The notes beneath the pieces are model-generated. The model saw only the letters and a program-made list of their open reading frames with translations. It did not search any database and was not told the DNA's origin. A DNA stretch of 64,000 nt, from positions 1 to 64,000 of the forward strand of contig CACGJO010000005.1 of NCBI GenBank assembly GCA_902573425.1, read 5' to 3'. Source of the stretch: an uncultured Pelagibacteraceae bacterium (GTDB taxonomy: Bacteria; Pseudomonadota; Alphaproteobacteria; Pelagibacterales; Pelagibacteraceae). A program made the translations under genes and the position numbers. Positions 17,627-26,227 of the stretch are shown piece by piece (position 1 is the stretch's first letter; each line of letters begins with the position of its first letter).

Positions 17627-18574
17627 ATGAAAATTAATGTTGCATTATTTGGCCTTGGAAGAATTGGTATAATGCATGCTCAAAACTTAAAGATGAATAA
17701 AAAATTTAATCTTAAGTATGTATTTGATATCAATAAAAAACTTTCTATAAGAGCTGCGAAAAAACTCAAATCAACATATATTAAAAATCCAAATATTGCG
17801 TTCAAAGACAAAAATATAAAAGTAATTTTTATTTCATCTTCGACTTCGACACATATACCTTTAATTTCATTAGCTGCAAAACACAAAAAAATAATCTTTT
17901 GTGAAAAACCTTTAGATCTTAATATTCAAAGAGTAGTTAAATGTAGAAAAAAAATTAAAAGATTTAAACCTAAAATACAATTGGGTTTTAATCGGCGTTA
18001 CGATCCAGGACATTATCATCTAAAAAAATCTCTTTTGGCTGGAAAAATCGGTAAGTTGGAAAAAATAATCATTACAAGCCGTGACCCAGCACCTCCTTCC
18101 TTTAATTATTTAAAAAATTCAGGAGGAATATTTAGAGATATGACAATTCATGATTTTGACTTAGCCAGATTTTATCTTGGCAAAGATCCAATTAAAGAAA
18201 TCTTTGCATCCGCAACCAATTTATCTGACTCAAGATTTAAAAAAATTAAAGATTATGAAATTGCTTCATGTGTTTTAAAATCTAGAAAAGGGGTAATCAC
18301 AGTTATTAATAACTCTCGACACTGTAAATTTGGATACGATCAAAGAGTAGAAATATTTGGTAATAAAGGAATGTTAATATCAGACAATAAGCGGAAATAT
18401 AATTTTTTTATAGATAGATACAAAATTGCTTACAAACTTCAATTGAACGATCTATATAACCTTGTAACAAAAAACAAAAAACCAAGATCTACTTTCGATG
18501 ATGGTGAGAAATCACTTTGTATAGCTAATGCAGCATTTAAATCGTTGAAATTAAAAAAAATTGTTACTATCTAG
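17627..18574 (+). CDS. iolG: Inositol 2-dehydrogenase (Gfo/Idh/MocA family, IolG-like)
   Basis: The 315-residue protein has an N-terminal Rossmann fold (VALFGLGRIGIMHAQNL) and the family EKP motif (IFCEKPLDL). A C-terminal substrate domain carries QLGFNRRYDPGH, ITSRDPAPPSF and SGGIFRDMTIHDFDLARFYLG, which is the IolG pattern. It would oxidise myo-inositol to 2-keto-myo-inositol with NAD. It is divergent from iolE and lies upstream of a sugar-binding protein gene, so uptake and the first two catabolic steps are adjacent. scyllo-Inositol or a related polyol could also be a substrate. Confidence 0.86.
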   Translation: MKINVALFGLGRIGIMHAQNLKMNKKFNLKYVFDINKKLSIRAAKKLKSTYIKNPNIAFKDKNIKVIFISSSTSTHIPLISLAAKHKKIIFCEKPLDLNIQRVVKCRKKIKRFKPKIQLGFNRRYDPGHYHLKKSLLAGKIGKLEKIIITSRDPAPPSFNYLKNSGGIFRDMTIHDFDLARFYLGKDPIKEIFASATNLSDSRFKKIKDYEIASCVLKSRKGVITVINNSRHCKFGYDQRVEIFGNKGMLISDNKRKYNFFIDRYKIAYKLQLNDLYNLVTKNKKPRSTFDDGEKSLCIANAAFKSLKLKKIVTI

Positions 18575-18591
18575 TAATAATTTTTAAACCT

Positions 18592-18640
18592 AAGGTTGAA
18601 ATAAAAAATCCTAACCTTTTCTTTTAATCTTTTTTTTGCT
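18592..18640 (+). terminator. Weak possible terminator after iolG
   Basis: AAGGTT at 18592-18597 can pair with AACCTT at 18613-18618, followed by T-rich sequence up to about 18638. The stem is only six pairs with a 15-base loop, so this is tentative. Confidence 0.3.
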
Positions 18641-18680
18641 TAAATAAAAATAATTAAAATAACAATATAACGAGGGAAAA

Positions 18681-19601
18681 ATGAGAAAAATATATTTAAC
18701 ATTAGTAGCTTTCCTTTCGTGGATGGCGATGTCTGTTGCATCATTTGCAATCGATGTAATCGTTGTTTCACATGGTCAAGCTAACGATCCTTTTTGGTCG
18801 GTTGCTAAAAACGGAGTTGATTCTGCTTGTAAAGATATGAAAATCAAATGTAAGTACACAGCTCCTGGCACATTCGACATGGTCGAAATGGCTAAATTAA
18901 TTGATAACGCTGTTTCACAAAAACCAAAAGGTATTGTGATCACTTTACCTGACGCTGCGGCTTTAGGAAAATCTGTCAAAGCTGCGATTGCTGCTGGTAT
19001 ACCAGTAGTATCAATGAATTCTGGTTCAGATGACTTCGCTAAGCTAGGTATTAGCGCTCACGTTGGACAAACTGAGTTTGAAGCAGGTGTAGGTGGTGGT
19101 CAAAAAATGAAAGCAGCTGGTGGAAAAAAAGCACTGTGCGTTAACCATGAAGTTGGTAACGTAGCACTTGATAGAAGATGCGCTGGTTTCAAAAAAGGTT
19201 TTGGTGGTCCAGTAGAAATACTTGGTACATCAAATGACCCAACTGAAATTCAAAAAGCTGTTGCTGCAAAACTAGGTGGAGTAGATACTATTCTAACTTT
19301 AGGTGCAGGACTTTCTGGAGAAGCGGCTCTAAAAGCAATCAAATCTGCTGGTAAAACTGGCAGCATTAAACTTGGAACATTTGATATGTCACCAGGAATG
19401 CTTAAAGCTGCTGCAGCTGGAGAAGTTGAGTTCTTAATTGACCAACAACAATATCTTCAAGGATATTTGCCTATAGCTATATTTGCTCAGTATATGAGAT
19501 GGGGAACAATGCCAGCTGGCGTTGTTATGACGGGACCTGGTTTCGTTACACCACAAAATGCTAGCAAAGTAATTAAGTGGGCAGCACAAGGTTATAGATA
19601 A
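18681..19601 (+). CDS. Periplasmic sugar/polyol-binding protein of an ABC transporter (ribose-type)
   Basis: The 306-residue protein begins with a signal peptide ending ASFA before IDVIVVSHGQANDPFW, followed by the type I periplasmic-binding fold (GIVITLPDAAALGKSVKAAIAAGIPVVSMNSG and FEAGVGGGQKM). A good Shine-Dalgarno (cgaggg) precedes the ATG, unusual in this AT-rich genome and consistent with high expression. A strong hairpin follows the gene, and the permease and ATPase genes lie beyond it. The ligand cannot be read from the sequence; the iolG/iolE context makes myo-inositol plausible, and the single-domain ATPase partner resembles Frc-type systems for fructose, mannose or ribose. Confidence 0.88.
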   Translation: MRKIYLTLVAFLSWMAMSVASFAIDVIVVSHGQANDPFWSVAKNGVDSACKDMKIKCKYTAPGTFDMVEMAKLIDNAVSQKPKGIVITLPDAAALGKSVKAAIAAGIPVVSMNSGSDDFAKLGISAHVGQTEFEAGVGGGQKMKAAGGKKALCVNHEVGNVALDRRCAGFKKGFGGPVEILGTSNDPTEIQKAVAAKLGGVDTILTLGAGLSGEAALKAIKSAGKTGSIKLGTFDMSPGMLKAAAAGEVEFLIDQQQYLQGYLPIAIFAQYMRWGTMPAGVVMTGPGFVTPQNASKVIKWAAQGYR

Positions 19602-19612
19602 AAATAATTTAA

Positions 19613-19646
19613 AAAGGCCTGGTTTTAAAGCCAGGCCTTTTTTTTT
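19613..19646 (+). terminator. Intrinsic terminator/attenuator after the binding-protein gene
   Basis: AAAGGCCTGG at 19613-19622 pairs perfectly with CCAGGCCTTT at 19631-19640 around an eight-base loop and is followed by a T run. It lies between the binding-protein and permease genes, so partial read-through would give more binding protein than permease. Confidence 0.9.
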
Positions 19647-19663
19647 AACAAAAAAAAATAAAT

Positions 19664-20782
19664 ATGTCAGTTAAGTCAAAAAGCATTCAAAACAAATCTA
19701 AAGATGAAAGATTACGTAAAGTTTCAAATTTAAAAGTTTTATTAAACAGACCTGAACTAGGTGCACTAGGTGGATCAGTCCTTGTATTTATTTTTTTTGG
19801 TATCGTTGCAGGTGATACTGGAATGTTTAGTGCATATGGAACGATTAATTTTTTAGAAGTCTCAGCCAATCTTGGAATAATTGCAATTGCTGCAGCACTT
19901 TTAATGATAGGTGGAGAATTTGATTTATCAGTTGGATCTATGATTGGTTTTGCTGGCATATGTATAGCGATACCAGCAATTTATTGGGGCTGGCCATTGT
20001 GGTCGAGTATTCTGTTTGCTTTCTCCATGGCTGTTCTTGTTGGATATGCAAATGGTATACTAGTTGTCAGAACAGGTTTACCATCCTTTATTGTAACACT
20101 TGCAATGCTATTTATTTTACGTGGAGCAACATTAGCTCTAACAAGATTAATTACAGGCAGAACACAGGTTCCCGGTTTAAGAGTGCTGATCGAAAATGAT
20201 CCAATTGCATGGATTTTTTCTGCAGATGCATTCAAAGGAGTCTTTACATGGCTGGGTTCATTAGGTCTTATAGCGTTAAGACAAGACGGAACACCTTTAG
20301 CTACTGGTATTCCTGCATCGGTTTTGTGGTGGGTTGGAATGACAATTTTTGCAACATGGTTATTAATGAAAACAAGATATGGTAACTGGATATTTGCTTC
20401 TGGAGGAGACAAGCTTGGTGCTAGAAACGTCGGTGTACCAGTTGGTAGAGTAAAAATTAGTTTATTTATTGGAACAGCAGTGGCAGCAACTATTTATGCT
20501 TGTGTTCAAGTATTAGATGCTGGGTCAGCTGATACAATGAGAGGTTTTTTGAAAGAATTAGAAGCAATTGTTGCTGCTGTTGTTGGAGGATGTTTATTAA
20601 CCGGTGGTTATGGTTCAGCAATTGGTGCAGCGTTTGGCGCTTTAATATTTGGAACAGTTTCAATGGGAATTTATTATACAGATGTAGATACTGATTGGTT
20701 TAAAGTCTTTTTAGGAGCAATGATGTTGATTGCTGTTATTTTTAATAATTTTATTAGAAGAAGAGTTACTGAGAATAAATAA
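19664..20782 (+). CDS. ABC transporter permease, ribose/xylose family
   Basis: The 372-residue integral membrane protein shows family blocks such as [51 protein letters not shown] and the coupling region [27 protein letters not shown]. About ten membrane spans are expected. The protein has a longer soluble segment between TM blocks ([11 protein letters not shown] to [13 protein letters not shown]), as in FrcC and XylH-like permeases. It would form the channel of the transporter with the adjacent ATPase. The gene lies 18 bases after the terminator-like hairpin, and its last base overlaps the ATPase start. Confidence 0.92.
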   Translation: MSVKSKSIQNKSKDERLRKVSNLKVLLNRPELGALGGSVLVFIFFGIVAGDTGMFSAYGTINFLEVSANLGIIAIAAALLMIGGEFDLSVGSMIGFAGICIAIPAIYWGWPLWSSILFAFSMAVLVGYANGILVVRTGLPSFIVTLAMLFILRGATLALTRLITGRTQVPGLRVLIENDPIAWIFSADAFKGVFTWLGSLGLIALRQDGTPLATGIPASVLWWVGMTIFATWLLMKTRYGNWIFASGGDKLGARNVGVPVGRVKISLFIGTAVAATIYACVQVLDAGSADTMRGFLKELEAIVAAVVGGCLLTGGYGSAIGAAFGALIFGTVSMGIYYTDVDTDWFKVFLGAMMLIAVIFNNFIRRRVTENK

Positions 20783-21576
20783 TGTCAAATAATTTAGTTG
20801 AATTTAATAATATAAGTAAATTTTTTGGGTCTGTTATAGCTCTTAAAGATGTAACTATGCATATTAAAAAGGGTCAAATTATGTGTTTACTTGGCGATAA
20901 TGGTGCTGGCAAATCAACATTAATAAAAACATTATCAGGCGTTCACAAACCAGATGAGGGAGAAATTATAGTTGACGGAAAACAAACCGTATTTGACTCG
21001 CCACGAGATGCCTTAGACCTTGGTATAGCAACAGTTTATCAAGATTTAGCTCTTGTATCTTTGATGAGCGTGACTAGAAATTTTTTTATGGGAAGAGAAC
21101 CAATGAAAGGGTTTGGCCCTTTTAAAACCTTTGATGTTAATAAAGCAAACAGTATAGCTTCAGAAAGAATGGGCCAAATAGGAATTGATGTCAGAGATCC
21201 ATCGCAGGCTGTCGGCACAATGTCAGGTGGAGAAAGGCAATGTTTGGCAATCTCTAGAGCAATTTACTTTGGTGCAAAAGTTTTAATTCTAGATGAACCA
21301 ACTTCTGCGCTCGGTGTTCACCAAGCATCGGTAGTTCTAAAATATATTGTAAAAGCAGCTGCCTCTGGTTTAGGGGTTATTCTAATTACACATAACGTTC
21401 ATCATGCATATCCAGTAGGAAATAGTTTTACAATATTAAATAGAGGTAAAAGCATGGGTACTTTTGACAAAAAAGATCTTTCGAGAGAAAAACTATTAGG
21501 TATGATGGCAGGTGGCGAAGAGCTCGATAAGCTTGAAGTAGAACTAAAAGAAATTGATAGAACTAATAAAAATTAA
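20782..21576 (+). CDS. ABC transporter ATP-binding protein (single-domain FrcA type)
   Basis: The 264-residue protein has one nucleotide-binding domain: Walker [10 protein letters not shown], signature MSGGERQC, Walker [13 protein letters not shown] and a switch histidine in [10 protein letters not shown]. The GVHQ sequence after the Walker B aspartate resembles FrcA. Ribose-type ATPases usually have two fused domains of about 500 residues; this is the single-domain version, so two copies would assemble with the permease. It overlaps the preceding permease and the following kinase gene by one base each. Confidence 0.93.
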   Translation: MSNNLVEFNNISKFFGSVIALKDVTMHIKKGQIMCLLGDNGAGKSTLIKTLSGVHKPDEGEIIVDGKQTVFDSPRDALDLGIATVYQDLALVSLMSVTRNFFMGREPMKGFGPFKTFDVNKANSIASERMGQIGIDVRDPSQAVGTMSGGERQCLAISRAIYFGAKVLILDEPTSALGVHQASVVLKYIVKAAASGLGVILITHNVHHAYPVGNSFTILNRGKSMGTFDKKDLSREKLLGMMAGGEELDKLEVELKEIDRTNKN

Positions 21577-22481
21577 TGCAAATTGGAATAGACCTTGGTG
21601 CTACTAAAATAGAATATGTTTTATTAGACAATAATAATAAAGAATTAGAAAGAAATAGATCCGAAACACCAAAAGATTTTGGAAAAACAATTATCGTAAT
21701 AACTGATATTATTGAAAAACTTCAAAAAAAATATAATTCAAAATTTGTAGTTGGTATTTGTCATCCAGGTAATCTTGATAGCACATCCGGGTTAATAAAA
21801 AATGCACATAATTCGATGTGGTTAAATGATAAAAGTTTGATAACTGAATTAAAAAAAAAAATTGATAACGATGTATTTTCTGAGAACGACGCAAATTGTT
21901 TTAGTTTGTCAGAAGCATTAGATGGAGCAGCAAGGCACTACAATAGTGTATTTGGAATTATTTTAGGTTCTGGTTGCGGGGGTGGTTTGGTAATTAATAA
22001 AAAAATTGTCTCAGGAGCAAACGGTCTAGGTGGCGAATGGAGCTTAAATCAAATGCCGTTGAAAGAAATTAAATCCAACATAGATAATAATGGAAAATTT
22101 GATTTTTCGCAGAGAATAGAGGGACACCTATCTGGTAAATCAATTGAAAAAAATTTTAATACTTTATTTAAAAAAAAATTAACCGCAAAAGAAATATTTA
22201 CCAAATATAGAGATAAAGATGCTGATGCATCAAACTTCATTATCAGCTATAAAGAAAACCTAGCAAGAAGTTTAGTAATAATTATTACAACAATTGACCC
22301 GGACGCTATAGTTTTTGGCGGTGGTGTATCAAATGAAATTGATTTCTTAGATGAACTTAAAAGTATGTCTGCAAAATTACTGAATGAAAAAAGCCTTAAA
22401 ACGGTTTTTCTTAAACCAATTTATGGTGACGCAAGCGGCGTAAGAGGAGCTGCATTATTAGGAAGACAAAATCTAATTTAA
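21576..22481 (+). CDS. ROK-family sugar kinase lacking the usual zinc motif
   Basis: The 301-residue protein starts [18 protein letters not shown] (phosphate-1 motif) and has FSENDANCFSLSEAL with the catalytic aspartate, GSGCGGGLVI and AIVFGGGVSNE (adenosine motif). The ROK zinc signature (GHxxL followed by CxCGxxGCxE) is replaced by GGEWSLNQMP and a cysteine-free region. Hexose phosphorylation with ATP in the cytoplasm is likely, but the sugar is uncertain. It could serve the upstream sugar transporter or phosphorylate glucose or mannose released by the convergent hydrolase, whose stop codon it overlaps by four bases. Confidence 0.85.
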   Translation: MQIGIDLGATKIEYVLLDNNNKELERNRSETPKDFGKTIIVITDIIEKLQKKYNSKFVVGICHPGNLDSTSGLIKNAHNSMWLNDKSLITELKKKIDNDVFSENDANCFSLSEALDGAARHYNSVFGIILGSGCGGGLVINKKIVSGANGLGGEWSLNQMPLKEIKSNIDNNGKFDFSQRIEGHLSGKSIEKNFNTLFKKKLTAKEIFTKYRDKDADASNFIISYKENLARSLVIIITTIDPDAIVFGGGVSNEIDFLDELKSMSAKLLNEKSLKTVFLKPIYGDASGVRGAALLGRQNLI

Positions 22482-23737
22482 TTATTTAGCTTTAAATCTA
22501 AATACAAAGCCGCCGACCAAGAAAAGTTATTAGCCCCTAAACATTCACCAGTTTTGTAATTATAGTATTCATGAAATTTTTTATTTTCCAATAATTCCAA
22601 AGTCTTATTTTTAATTAAATTAGAAAATTTTTTATCTTTATCAAGCAAACCTTGATAAACTATCCAATTGGAATTTATCCAAACAGGACCCCTCCAATAT
22701 CTTGTTTCTTCAAAAGTTTTATCTTTAGGATTAACTGTTGTAAAAAAATATTCATTCTGTGAATTATACTCTTTAAGCTTGTTAATAATTTTATTATTTA
22801 TATCTTCATTTCGAAGGTTTGCGAACAATACAAAATAATTAGAAATTGCATCTACCTTAATTAAATTGTGGTTCTTAAAATCATAAGAAAAAAAACTGTG
22901 TTCTTCATCTTTATAAAATTTTATTAAACTTTCTTCTGACTTTGATATTTTATTCTTAAGATCTGCAAAATCTAAATTAAATTTTTTTGCAACCTCAACA
23001 AGATCTTTTGTGGCTCTAATTAGTATTGAATTAAAACCAATATCAATCACGTTAAACATTGAGTCATTTACAATTTTACTTGGATTATATTTATCTTTTT
23101 TAAATTGATTTAATAGAGTTATATAACCATCATAATCCTTTTTAAGAGGTCTGTTCGAACTTCTTGAAACATTAAGATCTCTTCTTTCATACTTTAAATT
23201 TTTCTCAATTTTAACTTTATCTAATGATGAGTCCCAAATAGGTGAGTTATCAAGTCCACTTTCCCAAGGATGGATAATTGAAACAAGACCTATTTTATTT
23301 GTATCTCTGTAATTAAAAAACCAGTCCAAATATTTTTTTAATTTTTTTATTATAGTTTCTACTCTTTTTAACTGACTTTGATTTAATTTATTTTGGTCTA
23401 CAATTTTTTTAATTATTGTTGCAATTATTGGTGGCTGTGTAATACCGGAAGAGGGTATCTTATTACCACAATCCCATGTTTTATGATTTGGAAAATAACT
23501 TTCGTCATTATCATGAAATAGAATGTGAGGTATCATGCCATCATCCCACTGACCTGATATAAGTTTTTCTAATTCTACAATCGCATACTCCAAATTAAAA
23601 TATGAGTATCCCAATGCTATGAAAGCCGAGTCCCAATTCCACTGTGCAGGATATAATTCATTATTTGTAGGTAGCGTGTAACCAGATCTTCTATTATTTT
23701 TTAAAACTTCTTTTGCAATTTCGATTGTTTCTTTCAT
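22478..23737 (-). CDS. GH63-type glucosylglycerate/mannosylglycerate hydrolase
   Basis: The 419-residue protein has the (alpha/alpha)6 glycosidase pattern seen in bacterial mannosylglycerate and glucosylglycerate hydrolases. The blocks are NNRRSGYTLPTNNELYPAQWNWDSAF near the N-terminus, GQWDDGMIPHILFH, SSGITQPPIIAT, IIHPWESGLDNSPIWD and a C-terminal TRYWRGPVWINSNW followed by FSWSAALYL. There is no signal peptide, so cleavage is cytoplasmic and requires import of the intact glycoside. The downstream MalFG-type permeases on the same strand support this. Trehalase (GH37) is a more distant alternative. The exact sugar (glucosyl or mannosyl) cannot be decided by eye. Confidence 0.8.
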   Translation of the reverse strand: MKETIEIAKEVLKNNRRSGYTLPTNNELYPAQWNWDSAFIALGYSYFNLEYAIVELEKLISGQWDDGMIPHILFHDNDESYFPNHKTWDCGNKIPSSGITQPPIIATIIKKIVDQNKLNQSQLKRVETIIKKLKKYLDWFFNYRDTNKIGLVSIIHPWESGLDNSPIWDSSLDKVKIEKNLKYERRDLNVSRSSNRPLKKDYDGYITLLNQFKKDKYNPSKIVNDSMFNVIDIGFNSILIRATKDLVEVAKKFNLDFADLKNKISKSEESLIKFYKDEEHSFFSYDFKNHNLIKVDAISNYFVLFANLRNEDINNKIINKLKEYNSQNEYFFTTVNPKDKTFEETRYWRGPVWINSNWIVYQGLLDKDKKFSNLIKNKTLELLENKKFHEYYNYKTGECLGANNFSWSAALYLDLKLNN

Positions 23738-24936
23738 TAACCCTTAACGCTTCCTGCGGTTAATCCACTTACAAGATATTTTTCAAAATAAACAAAAATC
23801 AAAAGAATTGGCAAAGTCACAACAACAGATCCAGCCATTAAATATTGTCTAGGTGTTTCAGCATCTCCAGTTAAATGATTAATTGCTCTAGACAAAGTAA
23901 ATGATTTTGGATTATCCAAAAACATCAATGAAAATAAAAACTCATTCCACGCGATCATAAAAACATACAATGCTACAGATGCAATTGCTGGTAAACTTAG
24001 TGGAATAATAATTTTAGCTATTATACCAAACCAGTTTTGGCCATCTATAAGACCAGCGTCTTCAATTTCTTTTGGAATACTTTTGAAATATCCTTGAAGC
24101 ATATAAATAGCTACTGGCAGTGTTGTTGCTGTATAAACAATTAAAAGACCTTCAATTGAATTTCTTAATCCCAACTGACTAAAGACGGTGTAAAGAGGTA
24201 TTACTAAAACAATGGCAGGAAACATATATATAATTAATATTGATGTTGATAAAAAAGTTTTACCAAAAAAGTTTAGCCTAGCTACAGCATAGGCCGCCGG
24301 TATTGCAAAGATCAAAGTAATAATTACAGTTCCTATTGAAACTATAGAGCTTGTGAAAATATATCTTCCAAAGTCGTATGTTTTAAAAATTACTAAGTAA
24401 GATTTAAATTGGTCAGAAATATTTTTGGTAAAATCAATACTTAAATCTAAAGGATTATACAATAATGCTGCTTGTAATTTAAAACTTGTAACGAACATTA
24501 AATAAAATGGAAACAAAATGATAAAAGCAAAAAATACAATCGCAAATAAAGACAAGAAGTCAAAAACGATTTTTTCAGAAACAAAATCTTCTTTAAGATA
24601 ATTTAAGTTATAATTCTTAACCCTATTTGTAAAAAATAAACTTATTAAAAGAATTCCAACGTTATACCAAATTGGAGCACTTTCATTCATTGCAATGTAA
24701 ATAAAAGTAAATATTAATGGTAGCACCACTATTTTAATTAAATGATTAATTTTCTTACCAATAAAAACAAGTGATAAACTTAATAATAAGGCTAAAAGAA
24801 AATTTATATTGAAATTTATTTCTGTTAACTTAAGTCCTTGAAGAGTTGCCATTATTTTCCAAATTGAACCTACTAACGTCAGAAAAATAGATGATATAAA
24901 TAAATAAATTAATAATGGTTTATATCTCATTTGCAC
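23737..24936 (-). CDS. ABC sugar permease, MalG type, with an extra N-terminal membrane region
   Basis: The 399-residue protein has the MalG core from about residue 125: LFPFYLMFVTSFK, SSIVSIGTVIITLIFAIPAAYA, the coupling EAA motif (EIEDAGLIDGQNWFGIIAKIIIPLSLPAI) and AWNEFLFSLMF. Upstream of this are about 120 residues with roughly four additional hydrophobic segments, so it is longer than the usual 280 residues. It overlaps the MalF-type gene by 17 bases and the hydrolase by one. It would import the glycoside with the adjacent MalF-type gene and a UgpC/MsmX-like ATPase. Confidence 0.9.
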   Translation of the reverse strand: MQMRYKPLLIYLFISSIFLTLVGSIWKIMATLQGLKLTEINFNINFLLALLLSLSLVFIGKKINHLIKIVVLPLIFTFIYIAMNESAPIWYNVGILLISLFFTNRVKNYNLNYLKEDFVSEKIVFDFLSLFAIVFFAFIILFPFYLMFVTSFKLQAALLYNPLDLSIDFTKNISDQFKSYLVIFKTYDFGRYIFTSSIVSIGTVIITLIFAIPAAYAVARLNFFGKTFLSTSILIIYMFPAIVLVIPLYTVFSQLGLRNSIEGLLIVYTATTLPVAIYMLQGYFKSIPKEIEDAGLIDGQNWFGIIAKIIIPLSLPAIASVALYVFMIAWNEFLFSLMFLDNPKSFTLSRAINHLTGDAETPRQYLMAGSVVVTLPILLIFVYFEKYLVSGLTAGSVKG

Positions 24937-26179
24937 GCTTCCCGATTAATTTAAAATAAACAATCATAAAAATTATTAATAACATAACTATAACAATTGA
25001 AACTGCTGACCCCATTCCTATGTTAGAAACAGCAAAACCTTGTTGGTAAACATTTATTGGCAAAGTTCTTGTTCCTGATGCACCCCCGGTTAAAAGAAAA
25101 ATGTCTTCAAATTTATTAAAATTCCAAATAAATCTAATCATAAATAAAATAGATAAAATTGCTGTTATCTGTGGCAGAGTAATATTAATAAATTTTCTTA
25201 GTGGACCGGCGCCATCAACCTCAGCAGCTTCATACAAATCTTTTGGTACCGCCTGCAATCTCGCAAGAATAAACAAGAAGGCTAGGGGGAAATATCTCCA
25301 AATCTCAAACATTATTACTGTAGTTAGTGCCAACCTTAATTTAATGTCAAAACCTAAAAGATTTAGTGTCATATACTTCTGACCTAATAAATTTATCGGC
25401 TTATCAATAATTCCAAAGTTAACTAGTAAAGCATTTAAAGTTCCACTATTTGGATCTAACAATAAAGTCCACGTGTATGCTAACGCAACAACAGGTCCAA
25501 CATATGGAAATAGCAGAATACTTCTCATAAAAGTTCTACCATAAAACTTTTGATTTACTAATTGTGCTGCAAACATACCAAAAATGATTGCACCAACTGT
25601 TCCAAAAAAAGTAAAATAAAAAGTAGTTAGTAATAAATCTAAAAATTCATTTTCATTAAAAACCTGTTTGAAGTTTTTTAAAGTAAATTTTGTGGTTAAT
25701 AAAATATTGTCAGCATCACCAGAAAGCTTGGGTTTTTGAGATCTAATAGTATTTTTATCAATTACATAATTATTAATATTTTGAATAATAATCTCAAAAT
25801 TTTCTCTATATTTAGCTTCCCAGTTTCCAAAATCACATTTAATTTTTTTTGATTTAAATTCGCATCTTGAGTCAAGATTAACAGGTTCAATGTTTCTTGG
25901 TAAATTATCTGAAAATTTAATATTATTAATACCTTCAATTAGTGAACTGTTTCTTAGCCTATAAACTATTTTTAATTTAGTTTTATCTTCAGGAATACTT
26001 TTTACTATTTTTTTCGCTCTTGGCTCAGGAATCCTAATATCTTTTAATTGTACTTCTTTAAAACTTATCCAAATATTTGCAAAAATCGGAAATAACACTA
26101 TAGCGAAAACTAAAAATACCGCTGGTAATAAGAGCGTGTAAGCTGTTCTTTTTTCTATTTTTGATAATGTATCGTTCAT
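24920..26179 (-). CDS. ABC sugar permease, MalF type, with a DUF11-like periplasmic insert
   Basis: The 419-residue protein has an N-terminal TM helix (TLLLPAVFLVFAIVLFPIF), then about 120 soluble residues, then the MalF core with the EAA loop (LYEAAEVDGAGPLRKFINITLPQIT). The insert shows a DUF11/Ig-like beta pattern: KLKIVYRLRNSS, FSDNLPRNIEP, a pair of cysteines (SRCEFKSKKIKCDFGNW) and ENFEIIIQNI. It would lie in the periplasm between TM1 and TM2, where MalF of enteric bacteria has its unrelated P2 loop. A terminator-like hairpin separates it from the binding-protein gene upstream. Confidence 0.9.
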   Translation of the reverse strand: MNDTLSKIEKRTAYTLLLPAVFLVFAIVLFPIFANIWISFKEVQLKDIRIPEPRAKKIVKSIPEDKTKLKIVYRLRNSSLIEGINNIKFSDNLPRNIEPVNLDSRCEFKSKKIKCDFGNWEAKYRENFEIIIQNINNYVIDKNTIRSQKPKLSGDADNILLTTKFTLKNFKQVFNENEFLDLLLTTFYFTFFGTVGAIIFGMFAAQLVNQKFYGRTFMRSILLFPYVGPVVALAYTWTLLLDPNSGTLNALLVNFGIIDKPINLLGQKYMTLNLLGFDIKLRLALTTVIMFEIWRYFPLAFLFILARLQAVPKDLYEAAEVDGAGPLRKFINITLPQITAILSILFMIRFIWNFNKFEDIFLLTGGASGTRTLPINVYQQGFAVSNIGMGSAVSIVIVMLLIIFMIVYFKLIGKRANEI

Positions 26180-26181
26180 AT

Positions 26182-26214
26182 AAAAAGCGGATAATATTAT
26201 ATTACCCGCTTTTT
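26182..26214 (-). terminator. Intrinsic terminator/attenuator after the glycoside-binding protein gene
   Basis: On the minus strand AAAAAGCGG and CCGCTTTTT pair, with the inner TAATA/TATTA extending the stem to about 15 pairs including one G-T pair. The T-rich arm is on the permease side, so the hairpin sits between the binding-protein and permease genes. Confidence 0.88.
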
Positions 26215-26227
26215 AAAAATATTTTTA

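Noticed and set aside
19981-20412. 143-residue minus-strand ORF
   Set aside because: It overlaps the well-supported sugar permease gene and shows no motif; it is a shadow frame.
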